Below, in pieces: positions 1 to 8,485 of a stretch of DNA of 22,894 bases. Source of the stretch: an uncultured Christensenella sp. (lineage in GTDB: Bacteria; Bacillota; Clostridia; Christensenellales; Pumilibacteraceae); contig CAJTND010000019.1 of the NCBI GenBank assembly GCA_910577995.1, positions 1 through 22,894 of the forward strand, written 5' to 3'. Position numbers and translations under genes: made by a program. Below the pieces are notes generated by a model. That model did no database searches. It saw only the letters and a list, made by a program, of their open reading frames with translations, and was not told the origin of the DNA. The stretch's first letter is position 1; every line of letters starts with the position of its first letter.

Positions 1-37
1 GTGGTTTTGAGCGTAGCGAAAAACCGATAGGGGCTTT
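1..37. repeat. Intergenic repeat, copy 1a (right end only)
   Basis: Only the right end of the repeat family is inside the window. It ends with GATAGGGGCTTT, matching the right ends at 14341 and 20413. The usual GTCAACGC hairpin before that end is replaced by a different inverted repeat, GGTTTT...AAAACC, at about 3-25. The left part lies outside the window. Confidence 0.7.
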
Positions 38-78
38 ATTGTATTGATTGCTTTATCGTTCTATCTGCGCCTTACCGT

Positions 79-180
79 AAAGCCCCATCCGTCGGCTTCG
101 CCGTCACCTCCCCCCAACGGGGGCGGCGAAGTGATTATACCCATCACCCCGTCGCTTCCCAAACGGGTGGGGGGGCGACA
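79..180. repeat. Intergenic repeat, copy 1b (variant right half)
   Basis: It begins with AAAGCCCC at 79-86 and carries the family's CACCTCCCCCCAACGGGGGCGG hairpin region (here 105-126 approximately) and the GTCGCTTCCC block. The right half is altered: the CTTCCCCCTCTC hairpin is replaced by a CCC...GGG arrangement, and no GGGGCTTT end is recognisable before the exporter gene stops at 203. A 41-bp spacer (38-78) separates it from copy 1a. That spacer resembles the spacer at 22541-22581. Confidence 0.7.
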
Positions 181-202
181 AGACTTAGCGCTTATTCCGC
201 GA

Positions 203-2035
203 TCATTCGTTTGCGGCGGACTGCTGTTCCTCGCGGAACTGCTTGATATACAGGTCGTAGTACGCGCCGCGCGCCTTCAAAAGCTCCTCGTGCGTGCCGC
301 GCTCGGTTATCTTGCCGCCGTCGACGACGAGTATCACGTCGGCGGAGCGTATGGTGCTCAGCCTGTGCGCAATGACGAAGCTCGTGCGGTCCTGCATCAG
401 CTTTTCTATAGCGCTCTGGATCATTTTTTCTGTGAGCGTATCGATCGAGCTCGTCGCCTCGTCGAGCACGAAGATAGCGGGATCGACAAGTATCGCCCGA
501 GCGAACGACAGAAGCTGTTTCTCGCCCGTCGACAGCGTGTTGCCGCCCTCGCCTACGGGCGTATCGTAGCCTTTTTCTAGCCGCGCGATCACCCCGTCGG
601 CATTGACGCTCTTGACGGCGGCGTCGAGCTCGGCGTCCGTCGCGTCCTCCCTGCCGTAGAGCAGGTTTTCGCGCACCGTGCCCGAGAAAAGATGCGGCGT
701 TTGCAGCACGTAGCCTATATTGCTGTGCAGCCACTGCACCGACCGCTCGCGCGCGTCCCTTCCGTCGATGAGCACTCTGCCCTCCGTCGGCTCGAAGAAA
801 CGGCAGACGAGGTTGACGAGCGTGGACTTGCCCGCGCCCGTTTCGCCGACTATGGCGACGTTAGTGCCCTTGGGGACTTTCAGGCTGAAATGCTCGAGTA
901 TGTATTCTTCGCCGTCGGGGTACTTAAAGCTCACGTCGTCGAACTCGATATCGCCATCGAGCTTTTCCCAATTCTCGCGTTTCTCGTTGAAGCAGTCGCC
1001 GTACTTTTCTATCACCTCGGGCGTGTCCTTGACGTCGCTTTCGCTCTCGGTAAGCGCGGTGAACCTCTCGATATTCACCTTGATGGAAATAAGATCGGCT
1101 ATCGCGTCGACAGACCACTGTATCGGCTCGACTATGCCCTGCGCGTACGTCATGAACACCGACAGCGTGCCTATCATTATTACGCCCTTTTGCGTGATGA
1201 CGCCGCCGTACCACAGCACCAGCGCGAGCGCGACCGACGCGGCGAAGGCTATGAGCGAGGAGAACAGCGCGCGGTGGTGTCCGAGCCGCTGTCCCTTGCG
1301 CTTCATCGCATCGGTGCGTTTGTAGAAATCGTCGTCGAGTTTTTGCTCGACGGCGAGCGCTTTGGACGTAGCCGCGCCCGTGATGCCCTCGTTGAAGCCG
1401 CCCGTTATCTCGGAATTTATCTCGCGGCGCTCGCGGTGGAGCTTTGTCAGTCTGCGCGTGAAGTAGACCGAAACGAGCGCGACTATCGGCACTATCACGA
1501 GCACGCACAGCGCGAGTATCGGGTCGAGCGCGAACATGACCGCCGCCGAGCCGATCGCGTATATTATATTGAACGCGCTCTGATAGATATCCCAGGCTAT
1601 CGTCGAGCCGATAACGCCCGTATCGCTCATGACGCGCGCGTGCAGTCTGCCGACGCTGTTCTGATTGAAGTACGAAACGGACAGCGTTTGCAAATGGTTG
1701 AACGCGGTCCGACGCATATCGCGCAGCAGGTACATCTCCATGCGACAGCAGGAAAACGTGCCGAAGTAGTCGAGCACGCACGACGCGGCGATAAACACGA
1801 CGTACAGCGCGATGAACGCCGCCAAGCCGTCGAGCGTTTTTTCCGCGATGAAATTATCTATCGCGTAACGCTGGAAAAGCGGCGTGAGCACGTTGAGCGT
1901 TCCGACGAGTATCGTGCAGACGACCATCGTCGCGAACAGTCCTTTATATCTTCCGACGTACGGTCGGAGCTTGCCCAGCCCGAAAAACCTGAGCTTCGGC
2001 GCGGCGGTTTCCGCCGTTTTCGTTTCGTTAGGCAT
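203..2035 (-). CDS. ABC exporter half-transporter, catalytically competent subunit (TM288/BmrD-like)
   Basis: This 610-residue protein is one half of a heterodimeric ABC exporter. An N-terminal membrane domain of about 330 residues is fused to a nucleotide-binding domain. The Walker A motif GETGAGKST is at 397-405, Walker B FVLDE at 522-526 with the catalytic glutamate E526, and the H-loop histidine at 557. The signature motif is the non-standard LSTGE (501-505). That pattern is typical of the subunit supplying the canonical Walker B while the partner supplies the standard signature. The start overlaps the upstream exporter gene by 8 bases (ATGCCTAA) and has a GGAGG site 6 bases upstream, so the two are translationally coupled. 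The substrate cannot be read from sequence; multidrug or lipid-like compounds are typical of the family. Confidence 0.93.
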   Translation of the reverse strand: MPNETKTAETAAPKLRFFGLGKLRPYVGRYKGLFATMVVCTILVGTLNVLTPLFQRYAIDNFIAEKTLDGLAAFIALYVVFIAASCVLDYFGTFSCCRMEMYLLRDMRRTAFNHLQTLSVSYFNQNSVGRLHARVMSDTGVIGSTIAWDIYQSAFNIIYAIGSAAVMFALDPILALCVLVIVPIVALVSVYFTRRLTKLHRERREINSEITGGFNEGITGAATSKALAVEQKLDDDFYKRTDAMKRKGQRLGHHRALFSSLIAFAASVALALVLWYGGVITQKGVIMIGTLSVFMTYAQGIVEPIQWSVDAIADLISIKVNIERFTALTESESDVKDTPEVIEKYGDCFNEKRENWEKLDGDIEFDDVSFKYPDGEEYILEHFSLKVPKGTNVAIVGETGAGKSTLVNLVCRFFEPTEGRVLIDGRDARERSVQWLHSNIGYVLQTPHLFSGTVRENLLYGREDATDAELDAAVKSVNADGVIARLEKGYDTPVGEGGNTLSTGEKQLLSFARAILVDPAIFVLDEATSSIDTLTEKMIQSAIEKLMQDRTSFVIAHRLSTIRSADVILVVDGGKITERGTHEELLKARGAYYDLYIKQFREEQQSAANE

Positions 2036-3842
2036 GCGCCGCCTCCTCTTTCAGCTCGTCGGGCAACGCCATCTGCAAGTCGTATATGCGCTTGTAGATG
2101 CCGTTCCTTTCGAGCAGTTGTTTATGGCTGCCCTGCTCCGCGACCCTGCCGCCGTCCATGACGATTATATTATCCGCGTGCATGACGGTAGTCAGTCTGT
2201 GCGCGATTATCACCGTCGTGACGCCCTTGCATTCCTTGCGGAGCTGAGCGCGTATCTTCGCGTCGGTATCGCTGTCGACCGCGGAAAGCGAATCGTCGAA
2301 GATCATATACGGCGTGCCGCGGATCAGCGTCCGAGCGATGGCGACGCGCTGCTTCTGTCCGCCCGAAAGCGTGACGCCGCGCTCGCCGACGATCGTATCG
2401 TAGCCGTTGGCAAAGCCCTCGACATTGCCGTCGAGGCACGCCGTTTCCGCCGCGTGCGCGACGCGCTCCGCCGAGCCGTCGTCGACGGCTATCGCGATGT
2501 TCTCGGCGATAGTGCGCGAATATATGTACCCCTCCTGCATTACGAACCCGACGTTGCGCCGAAGCGTCGCGGGCGGGATCTCCGTCAAGTCCCTGCCGCC
2601 TATCGTTATCCTGCCCGAGGTCGGCGCGTACAGCCCGTCCATAAGACAGGCTACGGTCGACTTGCCGCTGCCCGTTCCGCCGACGATGCCGAGCGTAGTG
2701 CCCTGCGGCACGGTAAAGCTGACGCCTTTGAGTACGGGCTTATCGGCTTCGTACTCGAACCCGACACCGTCGAAAACGATATCGCCCGAAAGCCCGCCCT
2801 CGTCCGCGCCGTAGGCTTCCTCCTCGGCGTTCATCACTTCGGCGAGCCTGCCGAGCGAAACGTTGGCTTTGCTGAGGTTTGATATTATCCTGCCGAGCTG
2901 ACGCACCGGCCAAATCATCATCGTGTTGTAGGAAATAAACGCGACGAGGTCGCCTACGGTCATGTTGCCGTTCACGCAAAACACAGTGCCGAGCACGATT
3001 ATGAACAGCAGCTGGAGCGCGGCGACGAAATCGCTCGACGTCCAGTACAGCGCCATGAACTTATTGAGCCGCACCCACAGCCCCGTATAGTACGAGTTCT
3101 GCTTTTCAAACTTGTCGCGCTCGTACCGCTCGCGCCCGAACGCGCGCACGACGCGCACGCCCGTCAGGTTCTCCTGCGCGTAGGTGGAGAGCACGCCCTC
3201 CTGCTCGTCGCATGTCTTGAACGCCTTGTGCGCCTTGACGAAATAGAACAGCGAGTACCCGATTATCGGCGGGATGAACGCCGCGGCTACGGCGGCGAGC
3301 TTAACGTCGGTCGCGAACATAAAGACGAGCGAAAGCGTCATCATCAGCATGATACGCACGAGCGAAACGAGCTGACCGGATACGAAGTTGGAAATGGTGT
3401 CCGCGTCGGACGTGCAACGCTGTATGATATCGCCCGTGTTGTTTTCGGAATGCCAGGAGAGCGGCAGACGCTGGATGTGCGTGAACAGCGAATTGCGCAT
3501 ACGGCGCATCAGAGTATTGTCCGCGCGGTGGTTGAAGTACGTCGAGCAGTAGCGGAACGCGAGCGTCGCGAGCGCAATGCCGACAGTGACGAGCGCTATC
3601 AGCCAAATATCGCGCTTCAACCGCTCGATGCCGCCGAACATGCCGACGATGCCGCCGTACTCTTCGGGCACGGGCACATCGCCGAGCACGCTGTCGATGG
3701 TAAACCCAATCACCTTCGGAATGACCGTATTCAGTGCGGTCATGACGATGCTCGCCGCAATGCACGCAACAAAAAGCCCGACGCTGCCCTTGACGAAATA
3801 GCCGAGCAGACCGGCTTTAGAAAACTTTTTTGTTTTTTCCAT
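2028..3842 (-). CDS. ABC exporter half-transporter, degenerate-site subunit (TM287/BmrC-like)
   Basis: This 604-residue protein is the partner of the gene at 203-2035 in a heterodimeric exporter of the inner membrane. The membrane domain covers roughly residues 1-330. Walker A GGTGSGKST is at 388-396, the Q-loop FVMQEG at 433-438, a standard signature LSGGQ at 492-496 and the H-loop histidine at 548. Walker B reads YMIFDD (512-517), so the usual catalytic glutamate is aspartate (D517). In known heterodimers this marks the degenerate ATP site. The two subunits are complementary: normal signature here, normal Walker B in the partner. The start is preceded by a weak site (AGGTGAATGAG). A perfect 22-bp palindrome lies 17 bases upstream. 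It may belong to the preceding opp transcript or be separately controlled. Confidence 0.93.
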   Translation of the reverse strand: MEKTKKFSKAGLLGYFVKGSVGLFVACIAASIVMTALNTVIPKVIGFTIDSVLGDVPVPEEYGGIVGMFGGIERLKRDIWLIALVTVGIALATLAFRYCSTYFNHRADNTLMRRMRNSLFTHIQRLPLSWHSENNTGDIIQRCTSDADTISNFVSGQLVSLVRIMLMMTLSLVFMFATDVKLAAVAAAFIPPIIGYSLFYFVKAHKAFKTCDEQEGVLSTYAQENLTGVRVVRAFGRERYERDKFEKQNSYYTGLWVRLNKFMALYWTSSDFVAALQLLFIIVLGTVFCVNGNMTVGDLVAFISYNTMMIWPVRQLGRIISNLSKANVSLGRLAEVMNAEEEAYGADEGGLSGDIVFDGVGFEYEADKPVLKGVSFTVPQGTTLGIVGGTGSGKSTVACLMDGLYAPTSGRITIGGRDLTEIPPATLRRNVGFVMQEGYIYSRTIAENIAIAVDDGSAERVAHAAETACLDGNVEGFANGYDTIVGERGVTLSGGQKQRVAIARTLIRGTPYMIFDDSLSAVDSDTDAKIRAQLRKECKGVTTVIIAHRLTTVMHADNIIVMDGGRVAEQGSHKQLLERNGIYKRIYDLQMALPDELKEEAAHA

Positions 3843-3858
3843 TTATTCTCATTCACCT

Positions 3859-3880
3859 TTCGGTCTCGATCGAGACCGAA
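3859..3880. promoter_or_regulatory. Perfect 22-bp palindrome upstream of the exporter pair
   Basis: The 11-base arm TTCGGTCTCGA is followed directly by its exact reverse complement, centred between 3869 and 3870. It sits 17 bases upstream of the exporter start codon and 37 bases after the preceding small gene. No T-run follows on the minus strand, so it is not a standard terminator. A dimeric repressor operator or an mRNA hairpin near the ribosome binding site are the plausible roles. I could not identify a convincing sigma-A promoter next to it. Confidence 0.6.
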
Positions 3881-3916
3881 TACCGATAAAAGCGCGAACG
3901 CCTTTACCGCGATATA

Positions 3917-4114
3917 TCACTGTTTGCAAACCACAACGGCTATAACGACGACCGCGATTAACGCAAGAACGCCGCAAAACGCCTGCGCGATAAGCGCGGC
4001 TGTTTTCAGTTTTTTGCGTTTGCGTTCGATATCCGCCGCGCGCTCGTCCGAGAGCTCCTCCGCCCCGTCCTCATGCGCGCCGTCCGTCGCCGCGTCGCTT
4101 TTCCGCCGTTTCAT
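3917..4114 (-). CDS. Small single-pass membrane protein, unknown function
   Basis: This 65-residue ORF encodes a highly charged N-terminal half (residues 1-37, rich in Lys, Arg, Glu and Asp). It is followed by one strongly hydrophobic segment at about 38-62 and a short CKQ end. That suggests a tail-anchored or single-pass protein with its N-terminus in the cytoplasm. I do not recognise a family. It starts 36 bases after the DUF3899-like gene and lies before the exporter pair on the same strand, consistent with operon membership. The ribosome binding site is weak (AAAAGG, 11 bases upstream). The clear charged/hydrophobic partition supports it being real, but it could be a chance ORF. Confidence 0.55.
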   Translation of the reverse strand: MKRRKSDAATDGAHEDGAEELSDERAADIERKRKKLKTAALIAQAFCGVLALIAVVVIAVVVCKQ

Positions 4115-4150
4115 ATATATATGCCTTTTGTGCCTTAAAAAAGCTTCGGT

Positions 4151-4543
4151 CTATACATTATAGTACGCCGCAAGGAACGCGCCCGCTATCGCGATAAACA
4201 CGAGCCCCACGACGAGCATAAACCCGAAACCGTGCTTTTTGTCCTTTTTGGACTCCTTGTATTCGTAAAAGTCCTTATACTTGCGTTCGTTGATATTGCG
4301 CCTGAACAGGTCGAACAGCCGGATTATCCCGAAAGTCAGCATATAGAACACGCCGCCGTTGCTCGCGAATACCAATAGCCCCACGCCGCCTATGCACACG
4401 CCCGCGACGAAAAACGCGTCGCTCAGCCTGCGCATTATCTCGGTCATGTCCTCCGCCGTCCATATCCGCTGTGCGAGTATTATGGTGACGACGATAGCCG
4501 CGCCGACGAGCGTAGTTATAAGGTACGGCAGAACGCGCTTCAT
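4151..4543 (-). CDS. DUF3899-like small membrane protein
   Basis: This 130-residue protein has three likely membrane segments, at about 4-25, 44-62 and 105-127, with a basic, tyrosine-rich cytoplasmic loop between the second and third (about 80-104). The arrangement, with a glycine/serine-containing second helix and a YEYKESKK loop, resembles the DUF3899 family of Bacillota as I remember it; this needs a profile search. Its ATG overlaps the oppF stop codon as ATGA (4 bases), so translation is probably coupled to oppF and the gene belongs to the opp transcript. Function is unknown. The position suggests a role near the importer, but this is only contextual. Confidence 0.75.
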   Translation of the reverse strand: MKRVLPYLITTLVGAAIVVTIILAQRIWTAEDMTEIMRRLSDAFFVAGVCIGGVGLLVFASNGGVFYMLTFGIIRLFDLFRRNINERKYKDFYEYKESKKDKKHGFGFMLVVGLVFIAIAGAFLAAYYNV

Positions 4544-5847
4544 TTATCCGCGCCGAGCTCCTGCCTGTACTTGTCGAATTCCGCTTGATTGCAATAGATG
4601 AAATGTCCGGGCGACACCTCGCGCATGACGGGCGCGTCGACGGAGTAATCGTGCTCTGCGAGCGGATTGTACACAAACCGTTTGCGGTTCTTTTCGTAAT
4701 TCGGGTCGGGCAGCGGTATCGCCGAAAGCAGCGACCGCGTGTACGGGTGCAACGGGTGCGCGAAAAGCTCGTCCGACGGCGCAAGCTCGACCATCTTGCC
4801 GAAGTACATAACGCCTATGCGATCGGAGAAGTATTTGACTACCGACAGGTCGTGCGCGATAAAGAGTATGGTAAGACCCAGCCTTTCTTTGATCTCGTTG
4901 AGCAGGTTGATGACCTGTGCCTGTATCGACACATCGAGCGCGGAAACGGGCTCGTCGGCAATGATCAGCTCCGGCTCCATGATGACAGAGCGCGCTATGC
5001 CTATGCGCTGACGCTGTCCGCCCGAAAATTCGTGCGGATAGCGGTCGGCGTGCTCGCGCACCAGCCCGACCTTTTCGAGTATGCCGTAGACCTTTTCGTC
5101 GATGTATTTTTTGTCGCGTATGCCTTTTATCACAAGCCCTTCCGCGATGATGTCGCGTACCGTCATTCTCGGGTCGAGCGACGCTATGGGGTCTTGGAAT
5201 ATCATTTGTATACGGTTGACTATGCGCTCGCGCTTTGCTATGCGCAGCTTGTCCTTGTACTCGCGCATGGTCTTTGCCCGCGCCTCGTCGTCCGCGCATG
5301 CGGCAAGCGCCGCGTCGCGTTCCGCGGTCATGCGCGCGACCTCTTTATCCGAATAGTCGTGATCGCAGTGCTTTTGGTCGTGGTTGGCTTCCGCCTTTTG
5401 CATGGAGAGCTTGTATATCTCCGCGCCGTACCGCGACTTTACCTCGTCGATCCTGCGCAGATACTCCGGCACGAGCACGTCGTTTTCCTCGCCGCGTCCC
5501 AGCCGCTCCGCCTTTTCCTTTTTGAGCGCGGCTATCTCCGCGGCGCGGTCCGCGCGCGCCTTTTTGATAGCGTCCTTGTACGAGCGCGTGCCCGCGCAGA
5601 TACGCTGATCCTTAAAATACACACTGCCCGAGGTAATATCGTACAGCTTGATTATAGAACGTCCCGTCGTCGTCTTGCCGCAGCCGGACTCGCCGACAAG
5701 CCCGAACACCTCGCCGCGCTTGATATCGAAGCTTACGTCGTCGACCGCTTTGAGCTCGCGCCCGGGTCCCATCGGAAAGTATTGGCAGAGGTGTTCCACA
5801 CGCAACAATACGTCGTCGCGGTTCTCTATGTTCTCTTTGTTTTCCAT
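4540..5847 (-). CDS. oppF: Oligopeptide ABC importer ATP-binding protein OppF, with large internal insertion
   Basis: OppF is one of two ATPases powering peptide import through OppBC. The 435-residue protein has Walker A GESGCGKT (52-59), the Q-loop glutamine at 218, signature FSGGQ (274-278), Walker B LIIADE (294-299), the H-loop histidine at 332 and the HPYTRSLLSAIP segment of OppD/OppF proteins (367-379). Between Walker A and the Q-loop, where typical OppF has about 40 residues, there is an insertion at about 84-205. It is rich in Ala, Glu, Lys and Arg, probably helical or coiled-coil. Standard OppF is about 310-330 residues. I chose the ATG at 5847. It is 11 bases after a GGGAGG site, whereas the GTG at 5859 overlaps that site. 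It follows oppD by 18 bases. Confidence 0.93.
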   Translation of the reverse strand: MENKENIENRDDVLLRVEHLCQYFPMGPGRELKAVDDVSFDIKRGEVFGLVGESGCGKTTTGRSIIKLYDITSGSVYFKDQRICAGTRSYKDAIKKARADRAAEIAALKKEKAERLGRGEENDVLVPEYLRRIDEVKSRYGAEIYKLSMQKAEANHDQKHCDHDYSDKEVARMTAERDAALAACADDEARAKTMREYKDKLRIAKRERIVNRIQMIFQDPIASLDPRMTVRDIIAEGLVIKGIRDKKYIDEKVYGILEKVGLVREHADRYPHEFSGGQRQRIGIARSVIMEPELIIADEPVSALDVSIQAQVINLLNEIKERLGLTILFIAHDLSVVKYFSDRIGVMYFGKMVELAPSDELFAHPLHPYTRSLLSAIPLPDPNYEKNRKRFVYNPLAEHDYSVDAPVMREVSPGHFIYCNQAEFDKYRQELGADK

Positions 5848-5865
5848 AGCTTGTCGCACCTCCCG

Positions 5866-8484
5866 TTATTCCTTATCCGACTTTGTTTCGGTGTTTTTCG
5901 CCGTGCTCTTGCGCGCGGTCGTGCGACTTCCCGTCGACTTGGGCGCGCCCGTCGATTTCGCGGCGGTCGTTTTCTTAGCCGTCGAAGCCTTCGCCGTCGC
6001 AGGCTTAGCCGTTGCGGACTTAGCCGCCGACTTTTTCGCCGTCGGTTTTTTAGCGGGCGTTTCCGCCTGCGCGTCGGCAGTCGCCGCGCGCTCGATGTCG
6101 GGCAGTACGCCAGCGTTCTTCGCTTCGTCGGCGAGGTCGCCGCCCATTGTGCGCGCTGTAAGCTCCTCCGCGCTCATGCCGTCGCCGTCGTCCGCCTTTG
6201 CGTCGACGCTGTTCGGCGTAGCCTTTACCGTCTGTTGCAGATCGTTGTTCTCGGCGGTAAGCTTTTCCGCTTCGTCGGCGGCTTTTTTCATGCGCGCGAT
6301 ACGATCGGTGATCGCCTTGGGCGGATCGATCTTCGGCGCATTGGGATGCAAAAGCCAGGTCGCCGCGGAGTGCGTATCCGATATCTTGAACATCGGCGGC
6401 TGCTCCTCGAAGTCTATCTCCATAGCGTACTTGTTGCGCTCGGCAAAAGCGTCGCCCTTGGGCGGATAGATCATGTTGGGCGGCGTGCCCGGTATAGCTT
6501 CGAGCTTCTCTTTGGTATCGAGGTCGGGCATCGACGAAAGCAGCGCCCAGGTATACGGATGCGCGGGCGAATAGAATACGTCCTCGGACGTGCCTATCTC
6601 CACTATCTTGCCCGCATACATGACCGCGACGCGGTCCGCCATGTTCGCGACGACGCCGAGGTCGTGCGTGATGAATATGACGGAGAGCTGACGCTCTTCC
6701 TTGACCTTGTTTATAAGCTCGAGTATCTGCGACTGTATGGTAACGTCGAGCGCGGTCGTAGGCTCGTCGCAGATAAGGATATCGGGGTTAGCCGAAAGCG
6801 CTATCGCTATGACTATGCGCTGACGCATACCGCCCGAGAACTCGAACGGATACTGACGGAAACGCTTGCGCGGCTCGGGTATACCGACCTCCTCCATCAG
6901 TTTGAGCGCGTGCGCCTTTGCCGAGCGGCGCGTCACTTTGTGCGCAACGCCCGACGCTTTGAGCTTGAGGTAGTCTATCATCGCGACGGCGCGCGCATCG
7001 AAATCGATGCTGTCCGCCTCGGCGATGTCGCGCTCGTAACGCGTTTTTATGCGCTCGATAAGCGCGCGTATGCCCGCTTTTGCCGCGTCGAGGTCGACGA
7101 GGTTCTTCTCCGCGACTTTCCAATCGGGCGTTTTGCCGCTCGCCGCCTTCTTGTCGTAACTCGCCTTTTGTTTGGCGTAACGCTTTTCTTCCTTGGCGTT
7201 CCTTACGATACCGCCGAAGTACGAATCGATAGCCGCTCTTATGCTCGAACGGAACGTATAGGAAATATTGTCCTTTATCGTGTCGAGGCGATCGATGGCG
7301 GTCTCTACCGCATGATTGATAGCCTTGCCCGCGGCGTAAGCCTGTTTCTTGTCGAACTCGCCGTCGAATATGCCGACGAGCTCAGCCATCGTCGCTATCG
7401 CAAGCTGCTTGTTGTCGACGGACTGTCTGTTGGAATACATAATAGCCGACTTGGCGCGGCGTATGAACTCGAGCATGAACTTTTCGTCGAGATCTTTACG
7501 CGTGAACGCGTTGAGCTCCGCGACGGTCATCTCGGGAACAGTCTCGCCCGTAAAAGTCAGATAGTACGCGAGCGAGAAGAAATTCGGCTCGTCGAAGGCT
7601 ATCGCTTCCGCGAGTATGTCCTTTATCTTGCCGAGCGTTTTCGCGACTTCCGCATAGTCGGTCTTATCGACGGGCTGTGCATTGCGGTCGAATATCGGCT
7701 TGACGAAGTTACGCACCTTTATCATCGGCGCGACCTTGGTAATAGCCTTGAGCCTGTCCGTCTCCGCGGCGAGCTCGGACGCGCGCGCGTCCGCCACGAA
7801 CCTGTTAACGGATTCGTTCGCGCGGTCGACTACTTCTTTTATCTCGCCGAGCAGTCCCGCCGTCGCGTTCTTCTCGATATGGAACAGTATATCGTCGATA
7901 GCGGAAACCGCCTCGCTCGCCGCTTCCTTAGCCGCGACGAAAGCGTTTTCGAGCTGTAAGTGCTTGCACTCGAACTTATCGAACGCCGCGCACTTCGCGC
8001 TGTTCTCCGCGCGCACGGCGGCGTCGCCCTCCGCGACCGCCAAGTCCATATATCGGTTGAGCCGCGTGAGCATGCCGTTAAAGTCTTTGCGGCACGCGCT
8101 GCGGTTGTGCTTGCCTTTTATAAGCATCGCCTCGGTCATTTGCTTGCCGACGCGCATAATCGGGTTAAGGCTGGACAGCGGATCCTGGAATATCATCGCT
8201 ATCTTGTCGCCGCGAAGCTTGCAGAACTCCTCCTCGGAGATCTTCATAAGGTCCTGCCCGTCGTACAGTATCTCGCCGCCCTCTTTTATCGCGTTGTTGG
8301 CGAGTATGCCGAGCACCGCGCGCGACGTGACGGACTTGCCCGAGCCGGACTCGCCGACTACGGCGAGCGTCTCGCCCTTGTTGAGGTTGAACGAAATATC
8401 GCGCACCGCCTGGACCTTGCCTCCGTCCGTGCGGAACGATATGCGAAGATTTTTTATAGAAAGCTTGACTTCTCTGTTATCCAT
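5866..8484 (-). CDS. oppD: Oligopeptide ABC importer ATP-binding protein OppD, with about 390-residue insertion and basic tail
   Basis: OppD is the second ATPase of the peptide importer. The 872-residue protein is over twice the usual size (about 330-360). ATPase motifs are intact: Walker A GESGSGKS (44-51), Q-loop glutamine 100, signature FSGGM (549-553), Walker B ILICDE (569-574), H-loop histidine 607 and the HPYTWALLSSMP segment (642-653). The extra material lies in two places. A mostly helical, charged insertion spans about 125-515, between the Q-loop and the signature within the helical subdomain. A C-terminal extension from about 725 ends in an Ala/Lys/Thr/Ser-rich stretch (about 810-870) with repeated AAK/TAK units. 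The ATG at 8484 has a GGAGG site 7 bases upstream inside the end of oppC; translation begins one base after the oppC stop. Confidence 0.94.
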   Translation of the reverse strand: MDNREVKLSIKNLRISFRTDGGKVQAVRDISFNLNKGETLAVVGESGSGKSVTSRAVLGILANNAIKEGGEILYDGQDLMKISEEEFCKLRGDKIAMIFQDPLSSLNPIMRVGKQMTEAMLIKGKHNRSACRKDFNGMLTRLNRYMDLAVAEGDAAVRAENSAKCAAFDKFECKHLQLENAFVAAKEAASEAVSAIDDILFHIEKNATAGLLGEIKEVVDRANESVNRFVADARASELAAETDRLKAITKVAPMIKVRNFVKPIFDRNAQPVDKTDYAEVAKTLGKIKDILAEAIAFDEPNFFSLAYYLTFTGETVPEMTVAELNAFTRKDLDEKFMLEFIRRAKSAIMYSNRQSVDNKQLAIATMAELVGIFDGEFDKKQAYAAGKAINHAVETAIDRLDTIKDNISYTFRSSIRAAIDSYFGGIVRNAKEEKRYAKQKASYDKKAASGKTPDWKVAEKNLVDLDAAKAGIRALIERIKTRYERDIAEADSIDFDARAVAMIDYLKLKASGVAHKVTRRSAKAHALKLMEEVGIPEPRKRFRQYPFEFSGGMRQRIVIAIALSANPDILICDEPTTALDVTIQSQILELINKVKEERQLSVIFITHDLGVVANMADRVAVMYAGKIVEIGTSEDVFYSPAHPYTWALLSSMPDLDTKEKLEAIPGTPPNMIYPPKGDAFAERNKYAMEIDFEEQPPMFKISDTHSAATWLLHPNAPKIDPPKAITDRIARMKKAADEAEKLTAENNDLQQTVKATPNSVDAKADDGDGMSAEELTARTMGGDLADEAKNAGVLPDIERAATADAQAETPAKKPTAKKSAAKSATAKPATAKASTAKKTTAAKSTGAPKSTGSRTTARKSTAKNTETKSDKE

Positions 8485-8485
8485 A

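Noticed and set aside
44..580. A plus-strand frame starting in the repeat with a proline/glycine-rich start
   Set aside because: The protein-like start is the intergenic repeat read as codons, and the rest is antisense to the exporter gene.
4585..7959. A very long open frame on the plus strand opposite oppF and oppD
   Set aside because: Its translation is rich in Arg, Leu, Val and Ala with no domain motif. It lies wholly opposite two genes with intact ATPase motifs. It stays open because of GC-biased codon use on the other strand.
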